A program made the translations under genes and the position numbers. From Pseudomonas sp. MIACH (GTDB taxonomy: Bacteria; Pseudomonadota; Gammaproteobacteria; Pseudomonadales; Pseudomonadaceae): 64,000 nt of DNA. Under the pieces are notes generated by a model that was not told where the DNA came from, did no database searches, and saw only the letters and a list, made by a program, of their open reading frames with translations. The stretch lies in contig NZ_LHVO01000046.1 in assembly GCF_001269925.1 (NCBI RefSeq), forward strand, positions 124,001 to 188,000. The letters run 5' to 3'. The stretch's first letter is position 1. Each line of letters starts with the position of its first letter. Positions 33,885 through 43,097 of the stretch are shown in pieces.

Positions 33885-36161
33885 GTGGAATGTCTGTGGA
33901 ATGAGTGGTGTGTCGTGAGTATCAATTCAATGTTTAAGTTAAAACCCTTGGCAACGTTTTTTCATTTGCCTTCTTTTTTCACCTTGTTGCTGTTAACGCC
34001 GCATGTTCAGGCCAAACTTGTTGAAAATGCCACTGAGAACGTCGGGCATGCTGATCTGGTGGACGATTACCAACTGGTCAATGCCACGCTGAACGTTGTT
34101 GAAGGCGCTACGCTGGATGTGCATGCCCATAACTCCACTGTCAATATGACTAACGGCAGTGAGGTGTTCGGCGTCTTACACGTTCAAGGCGGCTCGAATG
34201 TCACGGTTGGCGACAGTAAAATCATGGCGTCTGACAGCGCGCTGACGTTGTTGAGCAGCAGTGCTTTGGTCACGGACAGTGTGGTGTCCAGCGATGCAGG
34301 TATTGGCCTGATTGTCAGCCGCTATTCGACAGATACCGCTGGCTCCACCGCGACTGTCATCGGCAGCTCCATTGCCGGAGAGATTGGCGCCGCTTCCGTC
34401 ACCGGCAATAGCCTGCTGCAACTGGACCGTAGCCAGCTGTTGGGGACTGGCGCGAACAGCTACGGCCTGCGCATGCAAAGTGCTACGGCCATGGCCCATC
34501 AAAGCACGATTACCGGTGGCCTCAACGGTATTGAATTGTCGGCTGATAGAACCGCACCTGGTTCCAATACGCTGGTTCTGGATCAGACACGCGTTCACGG
34601 CCAGACCGGTTCTGCATTGCTGGTGCAGGCGAACAGGGGAGTGGCAGCGACTGCTGACATTGAGGTGCGCAACGGGTCTACCTTGATCGGCGGCAATGGT
34701 TCGTTGCTGGAAGTCACCGGTGGCTCGACGGCCAATATGAATGTCCTCAACAGTCAACTTGAAGGCAACGTCATCGTCGAGACGGGCAGCACTGCGCATT
34801 TGAAACTGAACAATTTTGCCTCGTTGACCGGTCGCCTGCAGAACGTATCCAGCCTGCAAATCGGTGCCAACTCGTTCTGGAACCTCACCGGGGACAGCCA
34901 GGTCGGGGCGCTGAGCCTGGCCGATGGCGTCGTCAAGTTTGGTGACGACGCAGCGTTCTACCAGTTGGATCTGGAGAGCCTGTCCGGGCAAGGCATCTTT
35001 GTCATGGGCACCGACTTTGCCACTGGCCGGACCGATTTTCTGAACATTTCCGGTAACGCAACAGGCGCCCATTCGCTGTTGATCGCCAGCAGCGGCGCGG
35101 AACCAGACGATCCCTCGAATATTCGTATCGTGCATACCGGCGGGGGTGATGCGCAGTTCTCCCTGGTGGGCGATGCGGTCGATGTAGGCGCATGGTCCTA
35201 CGGGCTTGCACAGGTGGGCAACGATTGGTACCTGGACCCGAACCAGCGCACCGTGAGCCCTGGCACACGTTCCGTACTGGCCTTGTTCAACGCGGCACCT
35301 ACCGTGTGGTACGGCGAAATGGCCTCATTGCGTAGCCGCATGGGTGAGCTGCGGTATAACGGCGGCGAGGCAGGGGGCTGGATTCGCAGCTATGGCAACA
35401 AGTATGAAGTGGCAGGGACTGCTGGGGGCGGATATACGCAAACCCAGCGCGGTTTCTCCTTGGGGGCCGATGCGCAATTGGACGACAGCCAATGGTTGCT
35501 GGGGGTGATGGCGGGCCATAGCGACTCTGACCTGGATCTCAATCGAGGCACCTCGGGGAATATCAAGAGTTACTACGCCGGTTTGTATGCAACCTGGCTG
35601 GATGAGGAAAGCGGTTACTACTTCGACGGTGTGGCCAAGCTGAACCGGCTGAACAGTCATTCCACCGTCGGTTTAAGCGATGGCGCCAAAGCCAAAGGTA
35701 GCTACAGTACCAACGCGCTGGGTGTATCTGCGGAAGTCGGCAAGCATATCAAGCTCGACGATGATTTTTTCATCGAGCCTTTTGCGCACGCCTCGGTGGT
35801 TGCCGTGCAGGGTAAAAGCTACACCTTGGACAACCAAATGAAGGCCAAGGGCGATCAAGCGAACTCGGTATTGGGCAAGTTAGGGGTGACCGTAGGCCGT
35901 GACTTTGTGTTGGATAACGGCAGTGTGGTTCAGCCCTACCTGCGTGCGGCGCTGGCGCATGAGTTTGCTAAAAACAACAAGGTGTCCGTCAACAACCATA
36001 CCTTCAACAACGATCTGTCGGGTTCACGTGCTGAGTTTGGCGCAGGGATCGCGGTGACGATGTCGAAAAATCTGCAGTTACATGGCGATTTTGATTATGG
36101 TCAGGGTAAAAACGTGGATCAGCCGTGGGGTGTGAATGTGGGGTTGCGTTATACCTGGTAA
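33885..36161 (+). CDS. Autotransporter with pertactin-like passenger and beta-barrel
   Basis: 758 residues if started at ATG 33885. The likely secretion signal is FKLKPLATFFHLPSFFTLLL just after Met16, so a start at ATG 33930 is also possible; the first 15 residues (MECLWNEWCVVSINS) resemble a short extended signal region. The passenger (about 45-460) is a beta-helix rich in Asn/Ser/Thr repeats such as NSTVNMTNGSEV. The last ~270 residues form a 12-stranded autotransporter barrel (GGWIRSYGNKYEVAG...LGADAQLDDSQWLLGVMAGH), ending in W. Outer-membrane surface exposure expected. No visible catalytic motif; adhesin-like. It is a separate unit with a strong terminator after it. Confidence 0.85.
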   Translation: MECLWNEWCVVSINSMFKLKPLATFFHLPSFFTLLLLTPHVQAKLVENATENVGHADLVDDYQLVNATLNVVEGATLDVHAHNSTVNMTNGSEVFGVLHVQGGSNVTVGDSKIMASDSALTLLSSSALVTDSVVSSDAGIGLIVSRYSTDTAGSTATVIGSSIAGEIGAASVTGNSLLQLDRSQLLGTGANSYGLRMQSATAMAHQSTITGGLNGIELSADRTAPGSNTLVLDQTRVHGQTGSALLVQANRGVAATADIEVRNGSTLIGGNGSLLEVTGGSTANMNVLNSQLEGNVIVETGSTAHLKLNNFASLTGRLQNVSSLQIGANSFWNLTGDSQVGALSLADGVVKFGDDAAFYQLDLESLSGQGIFVMGTDFATGRTDFLNISGNATGAHSLLIASSGAEPDDPSNIRIVHTGGGDAQFSLVGDAVDVGAWSYGLAQVGNDWYLDPNQRTVSPGTRSVLALFNAAPTVWYGEMASLRSRMGELRYNGGEAGGWIRSYGNKYEVAGTAGGGYTQTQRGFSLGADAQLDDSQWLLGVMAGHSDSDLDLNRGTSGNIKSYYAGLYATWLDEESGYYFDGVAKLNRLNSHSTVGLSDGAKAKGSYSTNALGVSAEVGKHIKLDDDFFIEPFAHASVVAVQGKSYTLDNQMKAKGDQANSVLGKLGVTVGRDFVLDNGSVVQPYLRAALAHEFAKNNKVSVNNHTFNNDLSGSRAEFGAGIAVTMSKNLQLHGDFDYGQGKNVDQPWGVNVGLRYTW

Positions 36162-36188
36162 CGCCTGTGGCGATGTGTTCATGTCGAT

Positions 36189-36220
36189 AAGCAAACGCCC
36201 CGGATCCGGGGCGTTTGCTT
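36189..36220. terminator. Perfect 32-bp palindrome, bidirectional terminator
   Basis: AAGCAAACGCCCCGGA followed directly by its exact reverse complement (16-bp arms, GGATCC centre). It lies between the autotransporter stop (36161) and the convergent gene ending at 36234. A/T-rich ends make it functional both ways. Confidence 0.85.
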
Positions 36221-36233
36221 GAGTGAATGCTGC

Positions 36234-37568
36234 CTACTCGCTGAACAGTATCTGTACACGAACTTCAGCGCCCTGAGCGTTTGTAAAGTAGACATCCAAG
36301 GCGCCATGCGTATGGTTCGTGTCGTCGTCATGGAAGAACTCAACGGTGCCACGTTCTGCCGTATAGGCCGGCACATTGGCGTTACCCAATCGCATGATGA
36401 TGACCGAAAACCGGCTTTCTCTCTCATCTTCCTTCAGCGTGTATCGGCCTGACGGCAGCTTTTCACGGTCGTAGAGGTATTTGAAAACAATCACTGTTTT
36501 GTTTGTCGAGTTTTCAGCTTTCTGGGTTCCCTCCAGTAGCCAATACATGTCCGTATTCCTACTCCTACTCCTATTCATGAGCGTGTGCGTTACGTAGTTC
36601 GCCTTGAAAACCTCGTCTCCAATCGAACCTTGGAAATATTTCTCGTGGGCTTTCCGGTGTGCGGTTTTTTGAGCTGTTGCAGTGGTCATGATGCGGTTCT
36701 CCTGCGCTGGGCTGTATACGTGTGGGTGATCAGAGCGTGCACTGGACAGGCTTGTTTTGGTTTTCCGAGCGACCGCCGTTTTCAGTGATAGGTTATCGAC
36801 CTCAAGGAAGGTTGCGGCAATCACGCGCAGCGTGAACTCCGGTATTCCTTCCGGAATCGTCAACGAATGAGTGTAAGTGTCCCAGCCGCCGTCGCCGCGA
36901 AGTTCAATCTGCGGTGCGTTGTCCGGGGCGAAGTCGAATATGGCAAATCCATGACCGCCTGAGGGGGTCATTGCATCAATGGAAAAATCGTAGGTTTGTC
37001 CTGGCGTGACGGTAATCACCTGCTCAATGTGGCCACCATGGTTGGCCACGCACCTGTTGTCATGGATCGAGACAGTTCCAGGAGGCGTTGCCGTCAGAAT
37101 CCAATCCTTTCTGTCTTCGGCGAAATCACCATTGCTGACCAACTCGATGGGAATGATCGTGCCTTCCTCTTCCACCAGCCTCACGTTATCGAACCAGACA
37201 TCCCCGGCATCGCCGACCAGTTTTACGGTGACACCCGTGGTGCCGGCAGGCGTATTGACGGATGTCTCATTGCGCAACCAGCCATGATTACCGTCCAGCA
37301 CGATGGATTCGGTCGTTCCCGAGGGTTGGAATACAAGCTGGGCTGAACCCTTACCGTTGTAGGTGATCAGCGTAAATACGCTGAAGGTGTAGGTGGTGGC
37401 GTCGGAAACGGCCAGGTCCTGCTCGGCTTGCCCGGTGGCCGTGATGATGCAGTGTTGGCGTGAGAAATCGACTCGGCCGGGAGCGGTGGCTGTCGCACTC
37501 CAATAGGTCCCGTGATTGGCAAAGTTGCCATTTCTAACCAGATTATTGCTAGTCGGTTGTAGCACCAC
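36234..37568 (-). CDS. Two-jelly-roll (CBM-like) protein with novel C-terminal domain
   Basis: 444 residues from GTG 37568, with GGGGAG seven bases upstream; the frame stays open to 37652 but that reading overlaps a lux-box-like element. Two tandem jelly rolls resemble carbohydrate-binding modules 4/9: NNLVRNGNFANHGTYWSATA... ending DVWFDNVRLVEEEG, and ELVSNGDFAEDRKDWILTAT... ending FLEVDNLSLK. After a linker (about 275-310) comes a separate ~135-residue domain (KYFQGSIGDEVFKANYVTHT...ALDVYFTNAQGAEVRVQIL). No signal peptide. A short AGGAGT repeat encodes RSRSR. AT-richer than neighbours; function unknown. Confidence 0.75.
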   Translation of the reverse strand: MVLQPTSNNLVRNGNFANHGTYWSATATAPGRVDFSRQHCIITATGQAEQDLAVSDATTYTFSVFTLITYNGKGSAQLVFQPSGTTESIVLDGNHGWLRNETSVNTPAGTTGVTVKLVGDAGDVWFDNVRLVEEEGTIIPIELVSNGDFAEDRKDWILTATPPGTVSIHDNRCVANHGGHIEQVITVTPGQTYDFSIDAMTPSGGHGFAIFDFAPDNAPQIELRGDGGWDTYTHSLTIPEGIPEFTLRVIAATFLEVDNLSLKTAVARKTKTSLSSARSDHPHVYSPAQENRIMTTATAQKTAHRKAHEKYFQGSIGDEVFKANYVTHTLMNRSRSRNTDMYWLLEGTQKAENSTNKTVIVFKYLYDREKLPSGRYTLKEDERESRFSVIIMRLGNANVPAYTAERGTVEFFHDDDTNHTHGALDVYFTNAQGAEVRVQILFSE

Positions 37569-37645
37569 GAGTAATCTCCCCGGTTCGTCAATTGTTGACA
37601 CGGCGTGAGTGGCTTTATTCAGCGCCACACGGCGACAGTGCACAA

Positions 37646-37661
37646 CTGTCAAAACTCACAG
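37646..37661 (-). promoter_or_regulatory. lux-box-like palindrome, copy 3
   Basis: Minus strand CTGTGAGTTTTGACAG in the context ACCTGT...CAGTT. A weak -10-like TGAATA starts 24 bp downstream (37621-37616), and the GTG start at 37568 lies 77 bp downstream. Differs from copy 2 at one base only. Confidence 0.6.
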
Positions 37662-37684
37662 GTTCCACTAGCCATTCGTCGCTT

Positions 37685-38290
37685 TTATCCCCGTGGCAGT
37701 ACGCCGATCCACGCAGCAACCAGCAGTAAGATCGCCATCACCTGATTTAGCCGCTGCATCGCTCTCGCGGACGCCAGCATCCGGCCAGACCCAGCCCCCA
37801 GCACTGCCCATACCCCGAGGCACGGCAAAGAGACCAGGAAAAACACTATCGACAGGCTCAGCACATGCGCCTGACGCCCCTCTCCCTGCCCGGCGAACAC
37901 GCTGACCACCGCCAACGCCATCATCCACGTCTTGGGGTTGACCAGTTGCAGGCCGGCCGCACCGATCATGCCCAGGCGCCTGTGTGCAGTATCGGTCTCG
38001 ACGGCGCGGGCCGGTGCGCTGAAGATCTGCCAGGCCAGGTAGCTCAGCCAGGTGACGCCGACCCATTGCATGGCGGTTTGCACGCGCGGCAGGTGGATCA
38101 ATGATTCACCGAGGCCTGAACCCACCGCCAACACAATCCCGGCCGCACCGGCACAGGCTCCGAGGATGATCGGGAGTGCTGCCCGCAGGCCATAACGCGC
38201 GCTGTTGCTCAGCACCAGGATATTGGTGGGGCCGGGGGTGATGGAGGCAATGAAGGCAAATAACAGGAAGGGCAGTAACGGGGAGGACAT
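37685..38290 (-). CDS. LysE/RhtB-family amino acid exporter
   Basis: 201 residues, about six membrane segments. Family motifs: FIASITPGPTNILVLSNSARYG (ITPGPTN signature) near the start and LQLVNPKTWMMALAVVSVF in the middle. Exports an amino acid or related metabolite across the inner membrane. It lies 53 bp downstream of an AraC gene in the same direction, so the two may form one unit, with the regulator's effector probably being the exported compound (inference). Confidence 0.88.
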   Translation of the reverse strand: MSSPLLPFLLFAFIASITPGPTNILVLSNSARYGLRAALPIILGACAGAAGIVLAVGSGLGESLIHLPRVQTAMQWVGVTWLSYLAWQIFSAPARAVETDTAHRRLGMIGAAGLQLVNPKTWMMALAVVSVFAGQGEGRQAHVLSLSIVFFLVSLPCLGVWAVLGAGSGRMLASARAMQRLNQVMAILLLVAAWIGVLPRG

Positions 38291-38343
38291 GCTGGGGACT
38301 CCAGTGAATCATTCAGTGGCGTCCATCCTCACAAGCCTGTGCG

Positions 38344-39183
38344 TTAACTGTCTGGAAGATTTGAGCAGCGCTTGCGGTACGCGGCCGGTGTCATGCCGTA
38401 GGCGCGCACGAACCAGCGGCCCAGGTGACTTTGATCGGCAAAGCCCAGGGCAATCGCCATATCCGCCGGTTGCTCGCCCTTGGCCAACAAATGCCGGGCA
38501 CGGGCCAAGCGCAGTTGTACGAGGTAGGCATGCGGCGGCAGGCCGAAGGCGCTCTTGAACGCGCGGGTCAGGCGGAAGCGGTCGACGCCACAGGCTACGG
38601 CCAGTTCGTCCATGCCGACGTCTTGATGCAAGTGGGCATGCAGGTATTCGCGGGCCTTATGGGCGACCAGTGGCAAGCGTGGATCGTCACGGTAGCGCGC
38701 GCGCCACGCCAGGTGACCGGTGAGGCGCTCCAGCAATTGGTCCATGGCACGCTGGCGCACGATGCGCACTTCACCGCTGTGCAGCGTCTGGAACGCCTGG
38801 CTGGTGGCGATGGCCAGGCGTGGATCGCTGGTCAAGGTCGTGGCAAAACCCAGTTGGCTGTTGAGCGGCGCCTCTTCGAACACCGCACTCACTTCCCGCG
38901 CCAGCCACTGCGGGTCGAGGTACAGCATGTGGTAGGTAAAACCGTCTGCCGTGGGCGCGTCGCCGTCATGCAATTCACCAGGCTCCACCAGGAATACCTG
39001 GCCGGGCACGCTGTTGTGCCGGGTGCGACGGCAGTTGAACTGCTGCACGCCTTGTTCGGTGACGCCGATCAGGTAGCTGTCATGCCAGTGCGGGTCGTAA
39101 GCGTGGCCCTCGAAATGCGCGCGCAGGGTCTCGATGCCGGTGTCGGCGTCTTGGGACAGATCGATCCAATTGTGCGCGGCCAT
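38344..39183 (-). CDS. AraC-family transcriptional regulator
   Basis: 279 residues. The N-terminal cupin-type AraC binding domain contains GHAYDPHWHDSYLIGVTEQG; the C-terminal double HTH reads MDELAVACGVDRFRLTRAFK and then PADMAIALGFADQSHLGRWF and ends with GMTPAAYRKRC. Located just upstream of, and codirectional with, a LysE-type exporter gene, 53 bp apart, the usual arrangement for an amino-acid efflux regulator. Effector unknown. Confidence 0.9.
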   Translation of the reverse strand: MAAHNWIDLSQDADTGIETLRAHFEGHAYDPHWHDSYLIGVTEQGVQQFNCRRTRHNSVPGQVFLVEPGELHDGDAPTADGFTYHMLYLDPQWLAREVSAVFEEAPLNSQLGFATTLTSDPRLAIATSQAFQTLHSGEVRIVRQRAMDQLLERLTGHLAWRARYRDDPRLPLVAHKAREYLHAHLHQDVGMDELAVACGVDRFRLTRAFKSAFGLPPHAYLVQLRLARARHLLAKGEQPADMAIALGFADQSHLGRWFVRAYGMTPAAYRKRCSNLPDS

Positions 39184-39255
39184 AAACCACCGAGACGGAA
39201 TGTGTAAGGGTATTAGCGCCCACCGACACCTGAGCGTCTAGAAGGTTTGTGCAGC

Positions 39256-39897
39256 CTAGCCGAACAGCCCGGCGGCGATGTTGATCGAGAACCCCAGGAT
39301 CGCCGTATTGAACAAAAAGCCGATCAGCGACTGCCCCAGCACCACCTTGCGCATGCCGCGCGTGGCGACGCCGACGTCAGAGGTTTGCACCGCCACGCCG
39401 ATGGTGAAGGAGAAATACAGGAAGTCCCAGTAGTTCGGCGTCAACAGCCCTTCGGCAAACCGCAACGCCGGCTCCTTGCCATTCCAGGTGTAATACAGGC
39501 GGGCGTAATGCACGCTGAAAATCACCCCGATCAACAGCCATGAACCGATCACCGTCAGCCCGGTAAACCCGTAGTGCAGCAGGCGCTCGGAAGTGGCCAG
39601 GTCTTTGCTGCCCACCAGTTCGAAGGTGATGGTGGCCAGGCTCGCGATGGCGGCGATGCACACCGTGAACAGCACCAGCCCGGCGTTCTCATCCTCGATT
39701 TCGGCGATGCGCTTTACATCATCGGCCCTGGCACGGCTGGTCAACCACAGCATCAGTACCAGGTAGGTCCAGACCCCGGCGTTCCAGCCGATGAGGATTT
39801 TGCTGGCGAGGGTGTCGGCCGGTGCCAGGATGCCCACGGCAAGGCCGAGTACGGCGGCGGCGGAGAGGCGAGGGTGGGTGCGGGCGAGGAAGGGCAT
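39256..39897 (-). CDS. DUF1345 membrane protein
   Basis: 213 residues with five or six membrane segments (SAAAVLGLAVGILAPADTL, GVWTYLVLMLWLTSR, and later ILLIGVIFSVHYARLYYTW-like). The central region WDFLYFSFTIGVAVQTSDV is characteristic of DUF1345. Function unknown; predicted inner membrane. Single-gene unit between the AraC gene and a REP palindrome. Confidence 0.85.
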   Translation of the reverse strand: MPFLARTHPRLSAAAVLGLAVGILAPADTLASKILIGWNAGVWTYLVLMLWLTSRARADDVKRIAEIEDENAGLVLFTVCIAAIASLATITFELVGSKDLATSERLLHYGFTGLTVIGSWLLIGVIFSVHYARLYYTWNGKEPALRFAEGLLTPNYWDFLYFSFTIGVAVQTSDVGVATRGMRKVVLGQSLIGFLFNTAILGFSINIAAGLFG

Positions 39898-39941
39898 GGC
39901 GGCTCACAGAGGGTTACCTGTGAGCACCTTAGCGCATTTTT

Positions 39942-39972
39942 TGTGGCGAGCGGGGCAAGCCCGCTCGCCACA
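39942..39972. repeat. REP palindrome
   Basis: TGTGGCGAGCGGG (39942-39954) and CCCGCTCGCCACA (39960-39972) around GCAAG. Same REP class as 18791-18925 and 55861-55887, but single and compact. Lies between DUF1345 and the efflux pump gene. Confidence 0.85.
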
Positions 39973-39995
39973 GTTACAGTGTCCCCCAAAAAGCC

Positions 39996-42900
39996 TTAGC
40001 GCTTTTTGCGCACCAGCTTCATGACCACCACAAAGAACACCGGCACAAACACCACCGCCAGGGTCGCGGTGATCATCCCGCCGATTACCCCGGTACCAAT
40101 CGCCTGCTGGCTCGCCGAACTGGCACCGGTGGCAATCGCCAATGGCACCACGCCGAGGATAAACGCCAGCGAGGTCATGATGATCGGCCGCAACCGGAGC
40201 CGTGCGGCTTTCAGGGTGGCGTCGATCAGGTCTTCGCCCTGGTCATACAGGTCCTTGGCGAACTCGATGATCAGGATCGCGTTCTTCGCCGACAAGCCGA
40301 TGATGGTGATCAGGCCGACCTTGAAAAACACATCGTTGGGCATGCCGCGCAAAGTCACCGCCAGCACCGCGCCGAGCACGCCCAACGGCACCACCAGCAA
40401 CACCGACGTCGGGATCGACCAGCTCTCATACAGCGCCGCCAGGCACAGGAACACGATCAGCAACGACAGGCCCAGCAGGATCGGGGCCTGGGCGCCGGAC
40501 AGGCGTTCCTGCAACGACAACCCGGTCCACTCCTGGCCCAGCCCCGCCGGCAGTTGGCTGACCAGGCGCTGGATTTCTTCCATCGCCTCGCCGGTGCTAT
40601 GCCCCGGTGCCGCCTCGCCGGAAATCGCGATGGCGGGGTAGCCGTTATACCGCGTCAGTTGCGCCGGGCCCTGGGTCCATCTGGCGACCACAAACGCCGA
40701 CAGCGGCACCATCTCCCCGGACTTGTTGCGCACGTTGATTTTCATCAAATCCGCCACCTGGCTGCGCTGATCGCCTTCGGCCTGAACCACCACGCGCTGC
40801 ATGCGGCCCTGGTTGGGGAAGTCGTTGATATAGGCCGAACCGATAGCTGAAGACAGCACATTGCCCACATCGGCAAACGAGACGCCCAGCGCGTTGGCCT
40901 GCTTGCGGTCGACTTCCAACTGCACTTGCGGCGCCTCGGCCAGGGCACTTTCGCGCACGTTGGCCAGGATCGGGCTTTTTTCGGCCGCGGCGAGCAACTC
41001 GGTACGTGCCGCCATCAACGCCGCATGGCCAACACCGCCACGGTCCTGCAGGCGGAACTCGAAACCGCTGGAGGTGCCCAGGCCATCTACGGGAGGCGGC
41101 AGGACCGCATAGGCGATCGCGTCCTTGAGCTCGCTGAAGGCCATGTTGGCGCGGTCGGCAATCGAGGCGGCGGAGTCATCGCCGCCGCGTTCCGACCAGT
41201 CCTTGAGCGTAGTAAACGCCAGCGCGGCGTTTTGCCCGGAGCCGGAGAAGCTGAAGCCCATGATCATGGTGGTGTCACCCACCCCCGGTTCCTCGGCGTT
41301 GTGCGCTTCGATCTGCTCGGCCACCTGCACCGTGCGGTTCTTGCTCGCACCCGGCGGCAGCTGGATGTCAGTGATGGTGTAGCCCTGGTCTTCCACCGGC
41401 AGGAACGAGGAAGGCAGGCGACTGAACATCAGCCCCAGGCCCACCAGCAGCACCAGGTAGATCAGCAGGTATCGCCCGCTGCGCTTGAGGGCATAGGCCA
41501 CCCAACCCTCGTAGCGGTCGCTGAGTTGCTCGAAGCGTTTGTTGAACCAGCCGAAGAACCCGCCCTTGGCATGGTGCTCGCCCTTGGCGATCGGTTTGAG
41601 CAAGGTGGCGCACAGGGCCGGGGTCAGCGTCAGGGCAAGGAACGCCGAGAACAGGATTGAGGTGGCCATCGACAGCGAGAACTGCTGGTAGATCACCCCC
41701 ACCGAGCCGGCCATGAACGCCATCGGCAGGAACACCGCCACCAGCACCAGGGTAATACCGATGATGGCACCGGTGATCTGGCCCATGGCTTTCTTCGTCG
41801 CCTCCTTGGGCGACAGGCCCTCGGTGACCATGATCCGCTCGACGTTCTCCACCACCACGATGGCGTCATCCACCAAGATACCGATGGCCAGCACCATGCC
41901 GAACATGGTCAGCACGTTGATCGAGAAGCCCAGCAACAGCATGGTGGCGAAGGTGCCCATCAGCGCGATCGGCACCACCAGCGTCGGGATCAGCGTGTAG
42001 CGCACGTTCTGCAGGAACAGGAACATCACCGCAAACACCAGCGCCATCGCTTCGAGCAGGGTATAGACCACCTTGGTGATCGAGACCTTGACGAACGGCG
42101 AGGTGTCGTACGGGATCTTGTACTCCACATTGGCCGGGAAATAGCGCGACAGTTCATCCATCTTCGCCCGCACCAGGGTCGCGGTGTTCAGCGCATTTGC
42201 GCCCGGTGCCAGTTGCACGCTGACGGCGGTGGACGGCTTGCCGTTCAGGCGCGTGGAGAACTGGTATTCCTGGCTGCCGATTTCAACTCGCGCCACATCG
42301 CCGATGCGTACGGTGGAGCCGTCCGGGTTGGCCTTGAGCACAATGTCAGCGAACTCCGCCGGCGTGGACAGCTGGCCCTTGACCAGGATCGCCGCCGTGA
42401 TTTCCTGGGTCTTGGTGCCCGGCAAATCGCCGATGCTGCCAGCGGAGACCTGGGCGTTCTGCGCGCTGATCGCGGCATTCACGTCGGCCGGTGTGAGGTT
42501 GAAACCGATCAGCTTCTGCGGGTCGATCCAGATGCGCATGGCGCGTTCGGCACCGTACAACTGCGCCTTGCCCACCCCGTCCAGGCGCTTGAGCTCGTTC
42601 ATCACGTTGCGTGCCAGGTAATCGCTGAGCGCCACGTCGTCGAGCTTGCCGTCACTGGAGGTGAGGGTCACCAGCAGCAGGAAGCCGGCGGAGACTTTCT
42701 CCACCTGCAAACCTTGCTGGGTCACGGCCTGGGGCAGGCGCGGCTCCACCGCCTTGAGGCGGTTTTGCACATCGACCTGGGCCATTTCCGGGTTGGTGCC
42801 GGGTTGGAACGTGGCGGTAATCGTCGCCGAGCCGAGGCTGCTCTGGGATTCGAAATACAGCAGGTGATCGGCGCCGTTGAGCTCCTGCTCGATCAGGCTG

Positions 42901-43091
42901 ACCACGCTTTCATCAAGGGTCTGGGCCGAGGCGCCTGGGTACACCGCGTAGATTTCCACCTTCGGCGGCGCAACGTTGGGGTACTGGGCCACCGGCAATT
43001 GCGGGATGGCCAACAAGCCGGCCAGCAGGATAAACAGGGCGACCACCCAGGCGAAGATCGGGCGGTCAATAAAGAACTGCGGCATTGTCAA
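39996..43091 (-). CDS. RND multidrug efflux permease, MexD-like
   Basis: 1031 residues of the HAE1 family. TM1 FIDRPIFAWVVALFILLAGL, NGADHLLYFESQSSLGSATI, the proton-relay Asp-Asp in MVLAIGILVDDAIVVVENVE (TM4), and TM10 Lys in IGLSAKNAILIIEFAKDLYD are all intact. The N-terminal part (LAIPQLPVAQYPNVAPPKV and LLYFES) is closer to MexD than to MexB. It exports drugs and solvents, driven by protons, in complex with the adjacent adaptor and an outer-membrane channel. No OprJ-like gene follows, so the channel must come from elsewhere. Confidence 0.93.
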   Translation of the reverse strand: MTMPQFFIDRPIFAWVVALFILLAGLLAIPQLPVAQYPNVAPPKVEIYAVYPGASAQTLDESVVSLIEQELNGADHLLYFESQSSLGSATITATFQPGTNPEMAQVDVQNRLKAVEPRLPQAVTQQGLQVEKVSAGFLLLVTLTSSDGKLDDVALSDYLARNVMNELKRLDGVGKAQLYGAERAMRIWIDPQKLIGFNLTPADVNAAISAQNAQVSAGSIGDLPGTKTQEITAAILVKGQLSTPAEFADIVLKANPDGSTVRIGDVARVEIGSQEYQFSTRLNGKPSTAVSVQLAPGANALNTATLVRAKMDELSRYFPANVEYKIPYDTSPFVKVSITKVVYTLLEAMALVFAVMFLFLQNVRYTLIPTLVVPIALMGTFATMLLLGFSINVLTMFGMVLAIGILVDDAIVVVENVERIMVTEGLSPKEATKKAMGQITGAIIGITLVLVAVFLPMAFMAGSVGVIYQQFSLSMATSILFSAFLALTLTPALCATLLKPIAKGEHHAKGGFFGWFNKRFEQLSDRYEGWVAYALKRSGRYLLIYLVLLVGLGLMFSRLPSSFLPVEDQGYTITDIQLPPGASKNRTVQVAEQIEAHNAEEPGVGDTTMIMGFSFSGSGQNAALAFTTLKDWSERGGDDSAASIADRANMAFSELKDAIAYAVLPPPVDGLGTSSGFEFRLQDRGGVGHAALMAARTELLAAAEKSPILANVRESALAEAPQVQLEVDRKQANALGVSFADVGNVLSSAIGSAYINDFPNQGRMQRVVVQAEGDQRSQVADLMKINVRNKSGEMVPLSAFVVARWTQGPAQLTRYNGYPAIAISGEAAPGHSTGEAMEEIQRLVSQLPAGLGQEWTGLSLQERLSGAQAPILLGLSLLIVFLCLAALYESWSIPTSVLLVVPLGVLGAVLAVTLRGMPNDVFFKVGLITIIGLSAKNAILIIEFAKDLYDQGEDLIDATLKAARLRLRPIIMTSLAFILGVVPLAIATGASSASQQAIGTGVIGGMITATLAVVFVPVFFVVVMKLVRKKR

Positions 43092-43097
43092 TGATCC

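Noticed and set aside
36552..36580. Short AGGAGT hexamer repeat as a phase-variation tract
   Set aside because: Hexamer units keep the frame and there are fewer than three copies, so no on/off switching is expected.
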